Below are positions 1 to 6,329 of a stretch of DNA of 13,344 nt, piece after piece. The first letter of the stretch is position 1. Each line of letters starts with the position of its first letter. This DNA comes from Porticoccus sp. (GTDB taxonomy: Bacteria > Pseudomonadota > Gammaproteobacteria > Pseudomonadales > Porticoccaceae). The notes beneath the pieces are model-generated. The model searched no databases. It was not told where the DNA came from and saw nothing but the letters and a program-made list of their open reading frames with translations. Made by a program: the position numbers and the translations under genes. The stretch is from positions 1 through 13,344 of the forward strand of contig DRHD01000383.1 in assembly GCA_011049795.1 (NCBI GenBank), in the 5' to 3' direction.

Positions 1-833
1 AGCGAATGCTCATGGAAGAGAGTGATGTCTTGGTATGAAATGGGCCAGTCTAGCCTCAACGCCCAGCGGCTGGCGAGATCTTTCTCCGTATCGACGCCTG
101 GATTTTTCGTTATCAAGTAGCTGGGTCCGAGCTGTAAGTTCAGGTTGAGTCGATTTTCGAAGTAAATTCTTCGGCCCAGACCTGCCCCTATTTCGTACTG
201 TTCATCAATAGCACTAAATCTGTCCTTGTCATAATCACCGCGACCGTAGCTAAACCAGCGGTCGTTAAAGTCATAATTGAGTTGGTAGTCGACTTCGTAA
301 TTTTCTTCGGTGGTGTTGCCATCATCTTTATCTAATTCAACAATAAAGTCTGCTTCATGACGAAATTCTTCTTGGTTCCATTTGAGTCGTGCCTCAAAGT
401 CGGAATCCCTGGAAGAAGAGTTACCTGATTTTCGATTGGTATTAAATTTAACCTCGCCACTAAAAGGCGCTAAAGGTGGAGGGGGGCTGGTAGCAACTAA
501 GTCCTTAAGCTGTAAACCGGAAAGCTGTCCTTTTTCGCAAATACCATCAATTGTTTCTGACATTTTCAGTGAGCAATTTTCAGCATTATTCGCGTCGCTT
601 TTAACCGTATGAAGAACAGTTGAGGAAGCAAAGTGCTCAACTTTTTCCTTGGGCAGCCTGAGTTCTCCTAATGTATCTGACATCCATACGATGGTCTCTT
701 TATTAATAGTCGTCAGTTCTCCATGAAAGATATCACCATTATGTAGGGTTATTTTTCCACCAATAGCGGGTATCGATGCAGCCGTAGTGATGAGGAATAA
801 AAAAATTACTTTGGATAACGAAGAGTGCTTCAT
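1..833 (-). CDS. DUF481-family (YdiY-like) outer membrane protein, C-terminus beyond the window edge
   Basis: Reading the minus strand from ATG 833-831 gives 277 whole codons with no stop before the window edge, so the C-terminus is missing. Residues 1-25 look like a signal peptide (basic start, hydrophobic stretch FLFLITTAAS, then IPAIGG). Residues 27-70 form a small beta-rich domain (KITLHNGDIFHGEL, ending LRLPKEKVEHF) that is usual at the front of DUF481 proteins. A Pro-rich linker (SPPPPLAPF, 117-124) leads into alternating polar/aromatic strands (EVKFNTN, FEARLKW, YQLNYDFNDRWFSYGRGDYD, LNLNLQLGPSYL), as expected for an outer-membrane beta-barrel. GGAG at 842-839, five bases before the ATG, supports this start. 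It lies 29 bases downstream of dapE on the same strand, so co-transcription is plausible. The function of DUF481 proteins is poorly known; family assignment is from memory of the pattern. Confidence 0.8.
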   Translation of the reverse strand, partial: MKHSSLSKVIFLFLITTAASIPAIGGKITLHNGDIFHGELTTINKETIVWMSDTLGELRLPKEKVEHFASSTVLHTVKSDANNAENCSLKMSETIDGICEKGQLSGLQLKDLVATSPPPPLAPFSGEVKFNTNRKSGNSSSRDSDFEARLKWNQEEFRHEADFIVELDKDDGNTTEENYEVDYQLNYDFNDRWFSYGRGDYDKDRFSAIDEQYEIGAGLGRRIYFENRLNLNLQLGPSYLITKNPGVDTEKDLASRWALRLDWPISYQDITLFHEHS

Positions 834-862
834 GAGGACTCCAAATGAATGTACTGAGTAGA

Positions 863-1990
863 TTAAAGCAGTTTTTCCAGTATCCGTTGATAAATAGCGC
901 TCAGCGCTTCCAGATCGGTTATACACACACATTCATCTACTTTGTGGATAGTGGCATTGGTTGGTCCGAGTTCTATTACTTGGCTACCGTGGGGTGCAAT
1001 AAATCGACCATCAGAGGTGCCACCGGCAGTGGATAGCTCAGTCTCTAGCCCAGTAATATCTCGAATACTTGAAACTGTAGCCTCAACCAAGGCGCCCTCT
1101 GGGGTTAGGAAAGGTAGGCCGCTGAGATTCCAATTGAGCTCATAGTTGAGGCTGTGTCTCCTCAGGATATCTTCAGTGCGAGATTTTAATTGATCGGCCG
1201 TGACCTCTGTGGAAAAGCGGAAATTGAACAAAATCTTTGCTTCACCGGGAATAACATTGGTCGCCCCGGTGCCGCTATTTACATTGGAAATTTGAAAGCT
1301 GGTGGCAGGAAAGAATTGGTTGCCCTCATCCCAATTTTCAATAGTAAGTTCGGTTAATGCCGGGGCAACTTTGTGGATGGGGTTGTCTGCCAAGTGAGGG
1401 TAAGCTACGTGCCCTTGCACACCTTTGACAGTGAGCTCGGCACCCAGTGACCCTCGACGGCCATTTTTGACGACATCGCCTATTTGCGAGGTACTTGATG
1501 GTTCTCCCACCAGGCACCATTCTGGAATGGCATTTTGTGCCACTAGCCACTCGACCACTTTCACAGTGCCGTTGATGGCTATGCCTTCTTCATCACTGGT
1601 AATCAGGAAGGCGATCTTTCCATGATGATTGGGGTTTTCTGCAATAAAACTTTCCACGGCAGTGACCATTGCTGCCAGCGACCCTTTCATATCTGCCGTA
1701 CCACGACCATACAATAAATCACCTTCGATGGTGGGCTCAAAGGGTGGGCGCTGCCAATCATTCTCTGGGCCAGTAGGCACCACATCGGTGTGCCCGGCAA
1801 AGCAAAGGGTAGGGCCGTTGTCCCCATGTACGGCCCAGAAATTCTCTACGTCACCGAAGGGGAGTTTGGTTACATGAAAGCCAATGGCTTCCAGCCGTTC
1901 AATCATCAACTGCTGGCAGCCGGAATCTTCAGGTGTCACAGAATGGCGGCGAATAAGTTCACAGGTGAGTTCCAGTGTTGGTGTCATCAT
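863..1990 (-). CDS. dapE: Succinyl-diaminopimelate desuccinylase
   Basis: This 375-residue M20-family di-zinc amidase hydrolyses N-succinyl-LL-2,6-diaminopimelate to LL-diaminopimelate and succinate in the cytoplasm, part of the succinylase route to lysine and peptidoglycan. Metal and catalytic residues are all visible: H67 and D69 in [10 protein letters not shown], bridging D100 in GRGTADMKG, general base E134 and ligand E135 in TSDEEG, E163 in GEPSS, and H349 near the C-terminus (NATIHKVDE). These numbers coincide with those of Haemophilus DapE. The dimerisation domain runs from about 180 to 293. Two adjacent ATG codons (1990-1988 and 1987-1985) could each serve as start, and I see no strong Shine-Dalgarno sequence before them. 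The next gene upstream on this strand (the solute-binding protein) ends 257 bases away, so dapE probably has its own promoter. Confidence 0.97.
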   Translation of the reverse strand: MMTPTLELTCELIRRHSVTPEDSGCQQLMIERLEAIGFHVTKLPFGDVENFWAVHGDNGPTLCFAGHTDVVPTGPENDWQRPPFEPTIEGDLLYGRGTADMKGSLAAMVTAVESFIAENPNHHGKIAFLITSDEEGIAINGTVKVVEWLVAQNAIPEWCLVGEPSSTSQIGDVVKNGRRGSLGAELTVKGVQGHVAYPHLADNPIHKVAPALTELTIENWDEGNQFFPATSFQISNVNSGTGATNVIPGEAKILFNFRFSTEVTADQLKSRTEDILRRHSLNYELNWNLSGLPFLTPEGALVEATVSSIRDITGLETELSTAGGTSDGRFIAPHGSQVIELGPTNATIHKVDECVCITDLEALSAIYQRILEKLL

Positions 1991-2085
1991 ATCGAAACCA
2001 TAAATATTTTAACCATAGTAGTTATAAGAAAAGGCTCTTGACCGACTAGTAGCGGCTGAAAAATTGGTTGCTGTCGGGGTTGATC

Positions 2086-2241
2086 GTGGATGAGTTTTTG
2101 AGTCTGTTGTGCAAGAAAATCTCAAGCAATGTATCAAGGGAAAAGAATTCACCCTCGATGACAGATAAGGAACTTGGCCCAATAAGGGTTAACCGCAAAG
2201 CAATCAAAACTGGCGATTCCAAGTCCCGGATCTATCTCTAA
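2086..2241 (+). other. Possible short reading frame (51 codons) or gene remnant between dapE and the solute-binding gene
   Basis: The 258-base gap 1991-2248 carries an open frame on the plus strand from GTG 2086 to TAA 2239-2241. A GGGG run at 2076-2079 lies six bases before the GTG and could act as a weak ribosome site. The frame is open back to a TAG just left of 2053. The predicted peptide starts VDEFLSLLCKK and ends KSRIYL; it is basic, with no signal peptide, membrane segment or domain that I recognise. It would end only seven bases from the convergent stop of the solute-binding gene. It may be a small gene, a decayed fragment, or chance; the sequence alone does not decide. I see nothing else in this gap. 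Confidence 0.2.
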
Positions 2242-2248
2242 GGCGTTC

Positions 2249-3115
2249 TTACTCCGGTGTGGCGCCTAGTTGATACAGCATCTGCAGCGCAACGGGTGGT
2301 TTCATTCCAAATTTTCCGAACCACTTACCATAAATATCCACAATTTGGCCACTGCGATTAATGCGCGACAAAGCACTGTCGACAACTAGCTGAAAATCTG
2401 CATCGCCTCGTTGTATTGCGAGGGCGAATGGTTCGTAGGAAAATAGTTGAGGAGACAAAAAATATTGGCCGGGTGTGCTTCGTGCCATGACGCTTCCGAT
2501 GAGGATAACCTGATCAGCTGAAAATGCTGCGACTTCACCTTTATCCAATAGAGCCATGCCTTCATCTAATGAGGCCACTGTTACGATTTCACTATTAATG
2601 CCGTTTTCTGACAATACTTTTTCCAGCGATGCTCTGGTTGTCGTTTCCTCCACCACGGCAATTTTTTTACCCTTAAGGCCTGTAATATTAGCAATAGCCG
2701 CACCAGAGCTACTCAATAATCCACCACCTGTCACAAAGGTCAGTTGTGAAAATCCTACCTTTTCTGAGCGGCCTAAGGTTTTAGTCGTAGCACCGCACAA
2801 AAGATCGATTTTGGATGACTCTATAGCCTCAAAACGTGACGCTGCTGTTACCGGAACATAATTTATCTTAAGATTTGTTCGTTCCAGCTTTTTCATAACC
2901 CCTGCAACGACGGCCTCGCAAAGATCTATTGAGTAACCCTTGGCACTTCCTGACTCACCGACAAACGACATCGGTGGTTCGCTTTTACGATAGCCCAAAT
3001 TAATTTCACCCGAATCATTGATGCGTTTCAATGATTGAGTCAGTTCAGTGGCCATAACGGCAGAAACTTGCAGGCATGAAAACGCTAAACCTAATACTAA
3101 AGTACAGATGCGCAT
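2249..3115 (-). CDS. Periplasmic amino-acid-type solute-binding protein (SBP_bac_3 family), without a neighbouring transporter
   Basis: This 288-residue protein begins with a Sec signal peptide (residues 1 to about 22; hydrophobic core LVLGLAFSCL, likely cleavage after VMA). The mature part has the two-lobe layout of family 3 binding proteins: LGYRKSEPPMSF (40-51) and GYSIDLC (60-66) in lobe 1, SRFEAIESSKIDLLCGATTK (93-112) at the ligand pocket, GLKGKKIAVVEETTTR (146-161) entering lobe 2, LDEGMALLDKGEVAAFSADQ around 183-202, and IYGKWFGKFG near the end. GltI/AatJ-like glutamate/aspartate binders are the closest pattern, but the ligand is a guess. The start is supported by AAGGAAG at 3127-3121. 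No permease or ATPase gene adjoins it, so it must work with components encoded elsewhere or serve as a sensor. No obvious terminator follows it. Confidence 0.85.
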   Translation of the reverse strand: MRICTLVLGLAFSCLQVSAVMATELTQSLKRINDSGEINLGYRKSEPPMSFVGESGSAKGYSIDLCEAVVAGVMKKLERTNLKINYVPVTAASRFEAIESSKIDLLCGATTKTLGRSEKVGFSQLTFVTGGGLLSSSGAAIANITGLKGKKIAVVEETTTRASLEKVLSENGINSEIVTVASLDEGMALLDKGEVAAFSADQVILIGSVMARSTPGQYFLSPQLFSYEPFALAIQRGDADFQLVVDSALSRINRSGQIVDIYGKWFGKFGMKPPVALQMLYQLGATPE

Positions 3116-3165
3116 AATTTCTTCCTTATTGTTTTAAAATAGTGTGGCCAGAGTAGATATAAACC

Positions 3166-3171
3166 ATTATA
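3166..3171 (-). promoter_or_regulatory. Probable -10 element for the solute-binding protein gene
   Basis: On the minus strand this hexamer reads TATAAT, a perfect sigma-70 -10 box, about 50 bases before the gene's ATG at 3115. A weak -35 candidate, TTGGAG, lies 19 bases further upstream; no good -35 exists at 17. This would give a leader of roughly 44 bases ending in the AAGGAAG ribosome site. The upstream gap to 3325 otherwise holds only AT-rich sequence. Confidence 0.4.
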
Positions 3172-3325
3172 GATTGGACTTCAATCATATCTCCAAACAA
3201 TCAAATCTAACACCCAAGTGCTAATTGTATATTTTCTATCAATATCGCCCTACCTTTTGTGGCATTGAGAGCTTAGAAAACAGACTTCGATTAAAGGAGG
3301 CTAGCCTTGAACACACATGGAGTAC

Positions 3326-3889
3326 TTATGGGTGATAATGTCGCAACAATGTATTGCTATCGGTGTGGTCAAAAAATTTCCCATAGATTTCCAATAGGAT
3401 GGACTGTGAATAGGTGAGGACATCACCCTCTACAGACAACTGATAATGGTATGCTGAGGTTTTTGCATTGTTGTCCATGAACGGTGATTGAATGATGCCC
3501 CAATGGGCATCCCCATCTTTTGCAGAAACATCAAGATGCAGCGTTCCGTTTGAGTCTGTAGATGAGATTCCTCCCGCTAGTACGCAGACGGCCCTTGGTA
3601 TAGTCAGTGATTGAATAACCTGTTTTTGTGCGGCATCCCACATCCAATAGCCCACTTGATCATGGAAAACCGTATTGTCAGATATACGTCGGGCGGTCTG
3701 GTGGTAGCGTACCGCCCAGAGCTTTTGTTTTGAGGCGTTAGATACGTCACCAGCCGGTTCGCAAGTTAGTATTTCAGAATAGGGGTTATGTTCGATGCCA
3801 TCATTTGGCTCTGGTGCCACATCAGTACCATTATCCCCTTTCCACACCCCTATAATGCTGGCCAGTGGTCCGTACTCGAGATTGCTCAT
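3326..3889 (-). CDS. Nitrobindin/heme-binding-like beta-barrel protein (FABP-like, DUF1794-type)
   Basis: This 187-residue soluble protein has no signal peptide. Its N-terminus YGPLASIIGVWKGDNGTD (6-23) carries the G-x-W-x-G signature seen at the first strand of nitrobindin and lipocalin/FABP-like barrels. It is followed by EPNDGIEHNPYSEILTCEPA, by KLWAVRYHQTARR (56-68), by FHDQVGYWMWDAA (75-87) and by QSLTIPRAVCVLAGG (93-107). The C-terminal segment FFDHTDSNTLLRHYHP supplies several histidines; in nitrobindins the heme-binding histidine is near the C-terminus, but I cannot assign it here. The family pattern is clear to me, whereas heme binding in this protein is inferred. The start is supported by AAGGGGAT about six bases before ATG 3889. 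It lies downstream of the dapD terminator and behind an inverted repeat, so it is probably a separate transcription unit. Confidence 0.75.
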   Translation of the reverse strand: MSNLEYGPLASIIGVWKGDNGTDVAPEPNDGIEHNPYSEILTCEPAGDVSNASKQKLWAVRYHQTARRISDNTVFHDQVGYWMWDAAQKQVIQSLTIPRAVCVLAGGISSTDSNGTLHLDVSAKDGDAHWGIIQSPFMDNNAKTSAYHYQLSVEGDVLTYSQSILLEIYGKFFDHTDSNTLLRHYHP

Positions 3890-3909
3890 AGTGATCCCCT
3901 TCTAACATA

Positions 3910-3931
3910 TAGCCTAATAATTTATAGGCTA
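3910..3931. repeat. 7-bp perfect inverted repeat upstream of the nitrobindin-like gene
   Basis: TAGCCTA (3910-3916) and TAGGCTA (3925-3931) are exact reverse complements separated by eight AT bases. The repeat ends 20 bases before the ATG at 3889, just upstream of the AAGGGGAT ribosome site. It could be a protein-binding operator over the promoter or a hairpin in the transcript leader. A poor promoter candidate (TTTACA, 18 bases, TACTGT on the minus strand) sits just upstream of it. Confidence 0.45.
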
Positions 3932-4013
3932 ACAGTAGCGGAAAGTTTGCAGTGGTGTAAATTGATTGAACGAATTATTTTGGTAGGACTTTATAGATTA
4001 TTTCTACGGATAG

Positions 4014-4042
4014 AAAAAAGCCCTGACAAATGCCAGGGCTTT
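4014..4042 (-). terminator. Intrinsic terminator after dapD
   Basis: On the minus strand AAAGCCCTG pairs with CAGGGCTTT (9 bp, plus strand arms 4017-4025 and 4034-4042, loop of eight bases), and the 3' arm runs directly into a T tract (A bases 4014-4019 on the plus strand). It starts about 30 bases after the dapD stop codon and marks the end of the yffB-dapD unit. Confidence 0.9.
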
Positions 4043-4071
4043 AAAGTAACACTAACGCTTGGGGCTCATCA

Positions 4072-5106
4072 TTAATTTGAGGTGTGCAGGGCCTCATTCA
4101 ATTCTACGGCGGATTTGTTGGTGAGGCATTCCACCGTCCCTGTTGTGGAATTTCTTCTAAAGAGTAAGTCATCTTTACCAGCCAATTCACGTGCTTTTAT
4201 TTGGCCAACAACTTGGTTGTGATCGTCGAGCAGCGTGACTTTTGTACCAGATGTAAGATAGAGGCCGGCTTCTACGGTACAGCGATTACCCAGTGGAATA
4301 CCCAGTCCTGAGTTGGCTCCCAACAGGCATTGATTGCCGATAGTGATAATAATATTGCCGCCACCTGACAGGGTGCCCATGGTGGAGCTGCCGCCACCGA
4401 GGTCAGAGCCCGACTTCACAAAGACACCCTGTGAAATACGCCCTTCAATCATGCTGGTACTTTCTGTGCCCGCATTAAAGTTGACGAAGCCTTCATGCAT
4501 GATGGTGGTGCCTTCACCAATGTAGGCGCCCAGACGAACTCTGGATGTGTCTGCAATGCGAACGCCAGCAGGGACAACGTAGTCCACCATTTTGGGGAAT
4601 TTATCGACACTGTTCACTGACAGGTTACGGTTTTCCATACGAGCTTGTATTTGTCGGTCGGCGAGTTCGGCAATATCGATAGCGCCTTCGTTGGTCCAGG
4701 CCACATTGAGCAATACGCCAAACAGTCCACTCAAGTTGGTGTGGTTAGGTTTGACGAGGCGATGGGATAGCAGGTGTAACTTCAGGTAGCCCTCGGGAAC
4801 AGATGCAGGTGCGTCATCACTACTCAAAATAGTGGCAACAGCAGGCCTTTCACTTTGCTTGAACTGCTCAGCAATGGCTGCCATTGCAGTTTCGCCCGCC
4901 TTATTTAGAGCATTTCCCAGCTCTTCCAAGGTGTTTTTATCCAAGGCGATGGCTTGATTGCCGCTATCGTAGCCAATAGCTGATTTCAGCGCGCTCAGGA
5001 TGTTGTCGCTGGGGTTGAGTAGGGGTTCAGGGTAAAAAACCTCCAGCCATTTTCCTTCGCTATTTTGGGTGCCTATACCTAAGCCAAAACTATAGAGTGC
5101 GGTCAT
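4072..5106 (-). CDS. dapD: 2,3,4,5-tetrahydropyridine-2,6-dicarboxylate N-succinyltransferase
   Basis: DapD transfers succinyl from succinyl-CoA to tetrahydrodipicolinate, committing the intermediate to the succinylase branch of diaminopimelate synthesis. At 344 residues it is the longer Pseudomonas-type enzyme rather than the roughly 274-residue E. coli form. The N-terminal domain contains YLKLHLLSHRLVKPNHTNLSG (107-127, key run LHLLSHRLVKP), followed by SVDKFPKMVDYVVPAGVRIA (166-185). The left-handed beta-helix follows, with RLGAYIGEGTTIMHEGFVNF (191-210), whose E205 matches the proposed catalytic glutamate of this class, then SDLGGGSSTMGTLSGGGN and LGANSGLGIPLGNRC. The C-terminus LFRRNSTTGTVE/NKSAVELNEALH is also typical. 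A GGAG at 5122-5119 lies 12 bases before the ATG, rather far. The gene follows yffB by 28 bases and is closed by a strong terminator. Confidence 0.97.
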   Translation of the reverse strand: MTALYSFGLGIGTQNSEGKWLEVFYPEPLLNPSDNILSALKSAIGYDSGNQAIALDKNTLEELGNALNKAGETAMAAIAEQFKQSERPAVATILSSDDAPASVPEGYLKLHLLSHRLVKPNHTNLSGLFGVLLNVAWTNEGAIDIAELADRQIQARMENRNLSVNSVDKFPKMVDYVVPAGVRIADTSRVRLGAYIGEGTTIMHEGFVNFNAGTESTSMIEGRISQGVFVKSGSDLGGGSSTMGTLSGGGNIIITIGNQCLLGANSGLGIPLGNRCTVEAGLYLTSGTKVTLLDDHNQVVGQIKARELAGKDDLLFRRNSTTGTVECLTNKSAVELNEALHTSN

Positions 5107-5134
5107 TGTTCAATCTATCTCCAGAGAATAAAAA

Positions 5135-5482
5135 TTACAGGTCAAAAATCATCGTGTAGTTATCTGCTTTGAAGCCAATCGTGATATTTCCATCGACGTC
5201 CAGTACTGGTCGTTTAATCATTGCCGGGTGCCCCAGTAATAATTCAATCACGTTTTTCTCAGTCACTTGCTGTTGAGTATCAGGGGCAAGTTTTCGCCAG
5301 GTAGTACCACGTTTGTTCAGAACTGTTTCCCAGCCCACAGACTTGATCCACGGCTCGATCATCTCACTGGTCAGCCCATCGGCACGTAAATCATGAAATT
5401 GGTAGCTAATGACATTTTCGTCTAGCCATTTGCGAGTTTTTTTTACCGTGTCACAGTTTTTGATGCCGTAGAGAGTAATCAC
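5135..5482 (-). CDS. yffB: ArsC/Spx-family protein, YffB type
   Basis: This 115-residue thioredoxin-fold protein belongs to the ArsC/Spx superfamily. The strand-turn ITLYGIKNCDTVKKTRKWL (2-20) carries the single N-terminal cysteine C10 in NCDT, where arsenate reductase has its nucleophile. NKRGTTWRKL (56-65) and HPAMIKRPVL (85-94) are the other family blocks, the arginine of KRP being the conserved anion-side residue. True arsenate reductase activity is doubtful for the YffB group; a glutathione-linked role has been suggested, and I regard the function as unsettled. The start codon is GTG at 5482-5480, as no in-frame ATG lies nearby, and the ribosome site before it is weak. It sits 28 bases upstream of dapD, matching the frequent pairing of yffB with dap genes. 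Confidence 0.9.
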   Translation of the reverse strand: MITLYGIKNCDTVKKTRKWLDENVISYQFHDLRADGLTSEMIEPWIKSVGWETVLNKRGTTWRKLAPDTQQQVTEKNVIELLLGHPAMIKRPVLDVDGNITIGFKADNYTMIFDL

Positions 5483-5540
5483 GATAATACGTCTGCCATA
5501 AGTTAGTGGTACATAAGTGGTAAATAGCTTAACAGTATCT

Positions 5541-5601
5541 GTGGCGCTGAAAGCTTTGCCACCAATGAGCGGCGTAGGATAACAAAATTGTGCGGCTCAT
5601 T
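5541..5601 (-). promoter_or_regulatory. Hairpin-rich leader region between nth and yffB
   Basis: The 166-base gap 5483-5648 contains two inverted repeats: AATGAGC (5564-5570) with GCTCATT (5595-5601), and GTGGC (5541-5545) with GCCAC (5558-5562, loop containing AAAGCTTT). Neither is followed by a T tract, so they are not intrinsic terminators. They may form part of a leader for yffB-dapD, or lie at its promoter. I found no clear promoter hexamers here. Confidence 0.25.
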
Positions 5602-5648
5602 CACGAGAGACCGTGTCTTCCTTTATTGATTAGCGATTAAATTGTCTA

Positions 5649-6302
5649 TTAGGCTTTTTTGGTTTTGAGTGGTTTTTTACGGTTTGGATAACAGGTAGTG
5701 CAGATATCACAAACTCTTCCATCGCATCTACGGGCAGAGCAAAATTCACGGCCATAGTAAATAATCTGCAGGTGAAGCGCGTTCCAGCAGTCTTTTGGAA
5801 ACAATCGTTTCAGGTCTTTTTCTGTTTGTACGACATTTTTGCCATTGGTGAGGCCCCAGCGTTGTGCCAGGCGATGAATATGGGTGTCCACAGGGAAGGC
5901 GGGCTGACCAAATGCCTGTGACATGACTACACTCGCAGTCTTGTGGCCTACGCCGGGCAGTTGTTCAAGGGCCGCCATGTCTTCCGGTACGATTCCTTGG
6001 TGCTGATCGATGAGGATTTGCGACAACGTTGAAATGGCTTTTGATTTCTGGGGAGCCAGACCACAGGGGCGGATGATGTTGTAGATCGCATCCACCGGTA
6101 CAGTACACATATCAAAAGGATTGTCCGCAGCATTAAATAGAGCTGGAGTGACTTGATTGACACGCTCATCCGTACATTGGGCCGAGAGTAGTACTGCAAT
6201 TAGTAAGGTATAGGGATCCTTGTGCGCCAGGGGAATAGGTGGCGCGGGGTAGAGTTCATTGAGCCTGTTGAGAATAAAGTCGACACGTTGTTTTTTAAGC
6301 AT
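5649..6302 (-). CDS. nth: Endonuclease III (DNA glycosylase/AP lyase) with atypical C-terminal cysteine spacing
   Basis: Nth removes oxidised pyrimidines from DNA and cuts the resulting abasic site. The 217-residue protein has LLIAVLLSAQCTDERVN (33-49), the helix-hairpin-helix LPGVGHKTASVV (115-126) with catalytic Lys121, and VDTHIHRLAQRWG (138-150) with catalytic Asp139. The C-terminal cysteines are C188, C193, C198, C201 and C204. The usual iron-sulphur pattern is C-x6-C-x2-C-x5-C, so the spacing here differs and the cluster ligands are uncertain. The N-terminal block YPAPPIPLAHKDPY and AQCTD (not AQATD) also recall Nth forms outside the E. coli type. Start ATG 6302 follows dapC by 27 bases; I see no good Shine-Dalgarno, but GAGAT/ATCTC (6303-6307 with 6317-6321) can form a hairpin just before it. 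It is probably co-transcribed with dapC. Confidence 0.93.
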   Translation of the reverse strand: MLKKQRVDFILNRLNELYPAPPIPLAHKDPYTLLIAVLLSAQCTDERVNQVTPALFNAADNPFDMCTVPVDAIYNIIRPCGLAPQKSKAISTLSQILIDQHQGIVPEDMAALEQLPGVGHKTASVVMSQAFGQPAFPVDTHIHRLAQRWGLTNGKNVVQTEKDLKRLFPKDCWNALHLQIIYYGREFCSARRCDGRVCDICTTCYPNRKKPLKTKKA

Positions 6303-6329
6303 GAGATTGCTGGTTGATCTCTCGTTGGG

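Noticed and set aside
1987..2018. Nine-codon upstream frame (MVKIFMVSI) whose TGA overlaps the dapE ATG
   Set aside because: It lacks a ribosome site and is short enough to be chance; coupling to dapE cannot be supported.
3788..4075. 95-codon plus-strand frame over the dapD terminator and the start of the nitrobindin-like gene
   Set aside because: It reads through the terminator hairpin and the inverted repeat and overlaps a better supported gene.
5135..5482. Arsenic-resistance role for the ArsC-like gene
   Set aside because: No other ars genes adjoin it, and its motifs (NCDT, KRPVL) and place beside dapD fit the YffB group rather than true arsenate reductase.
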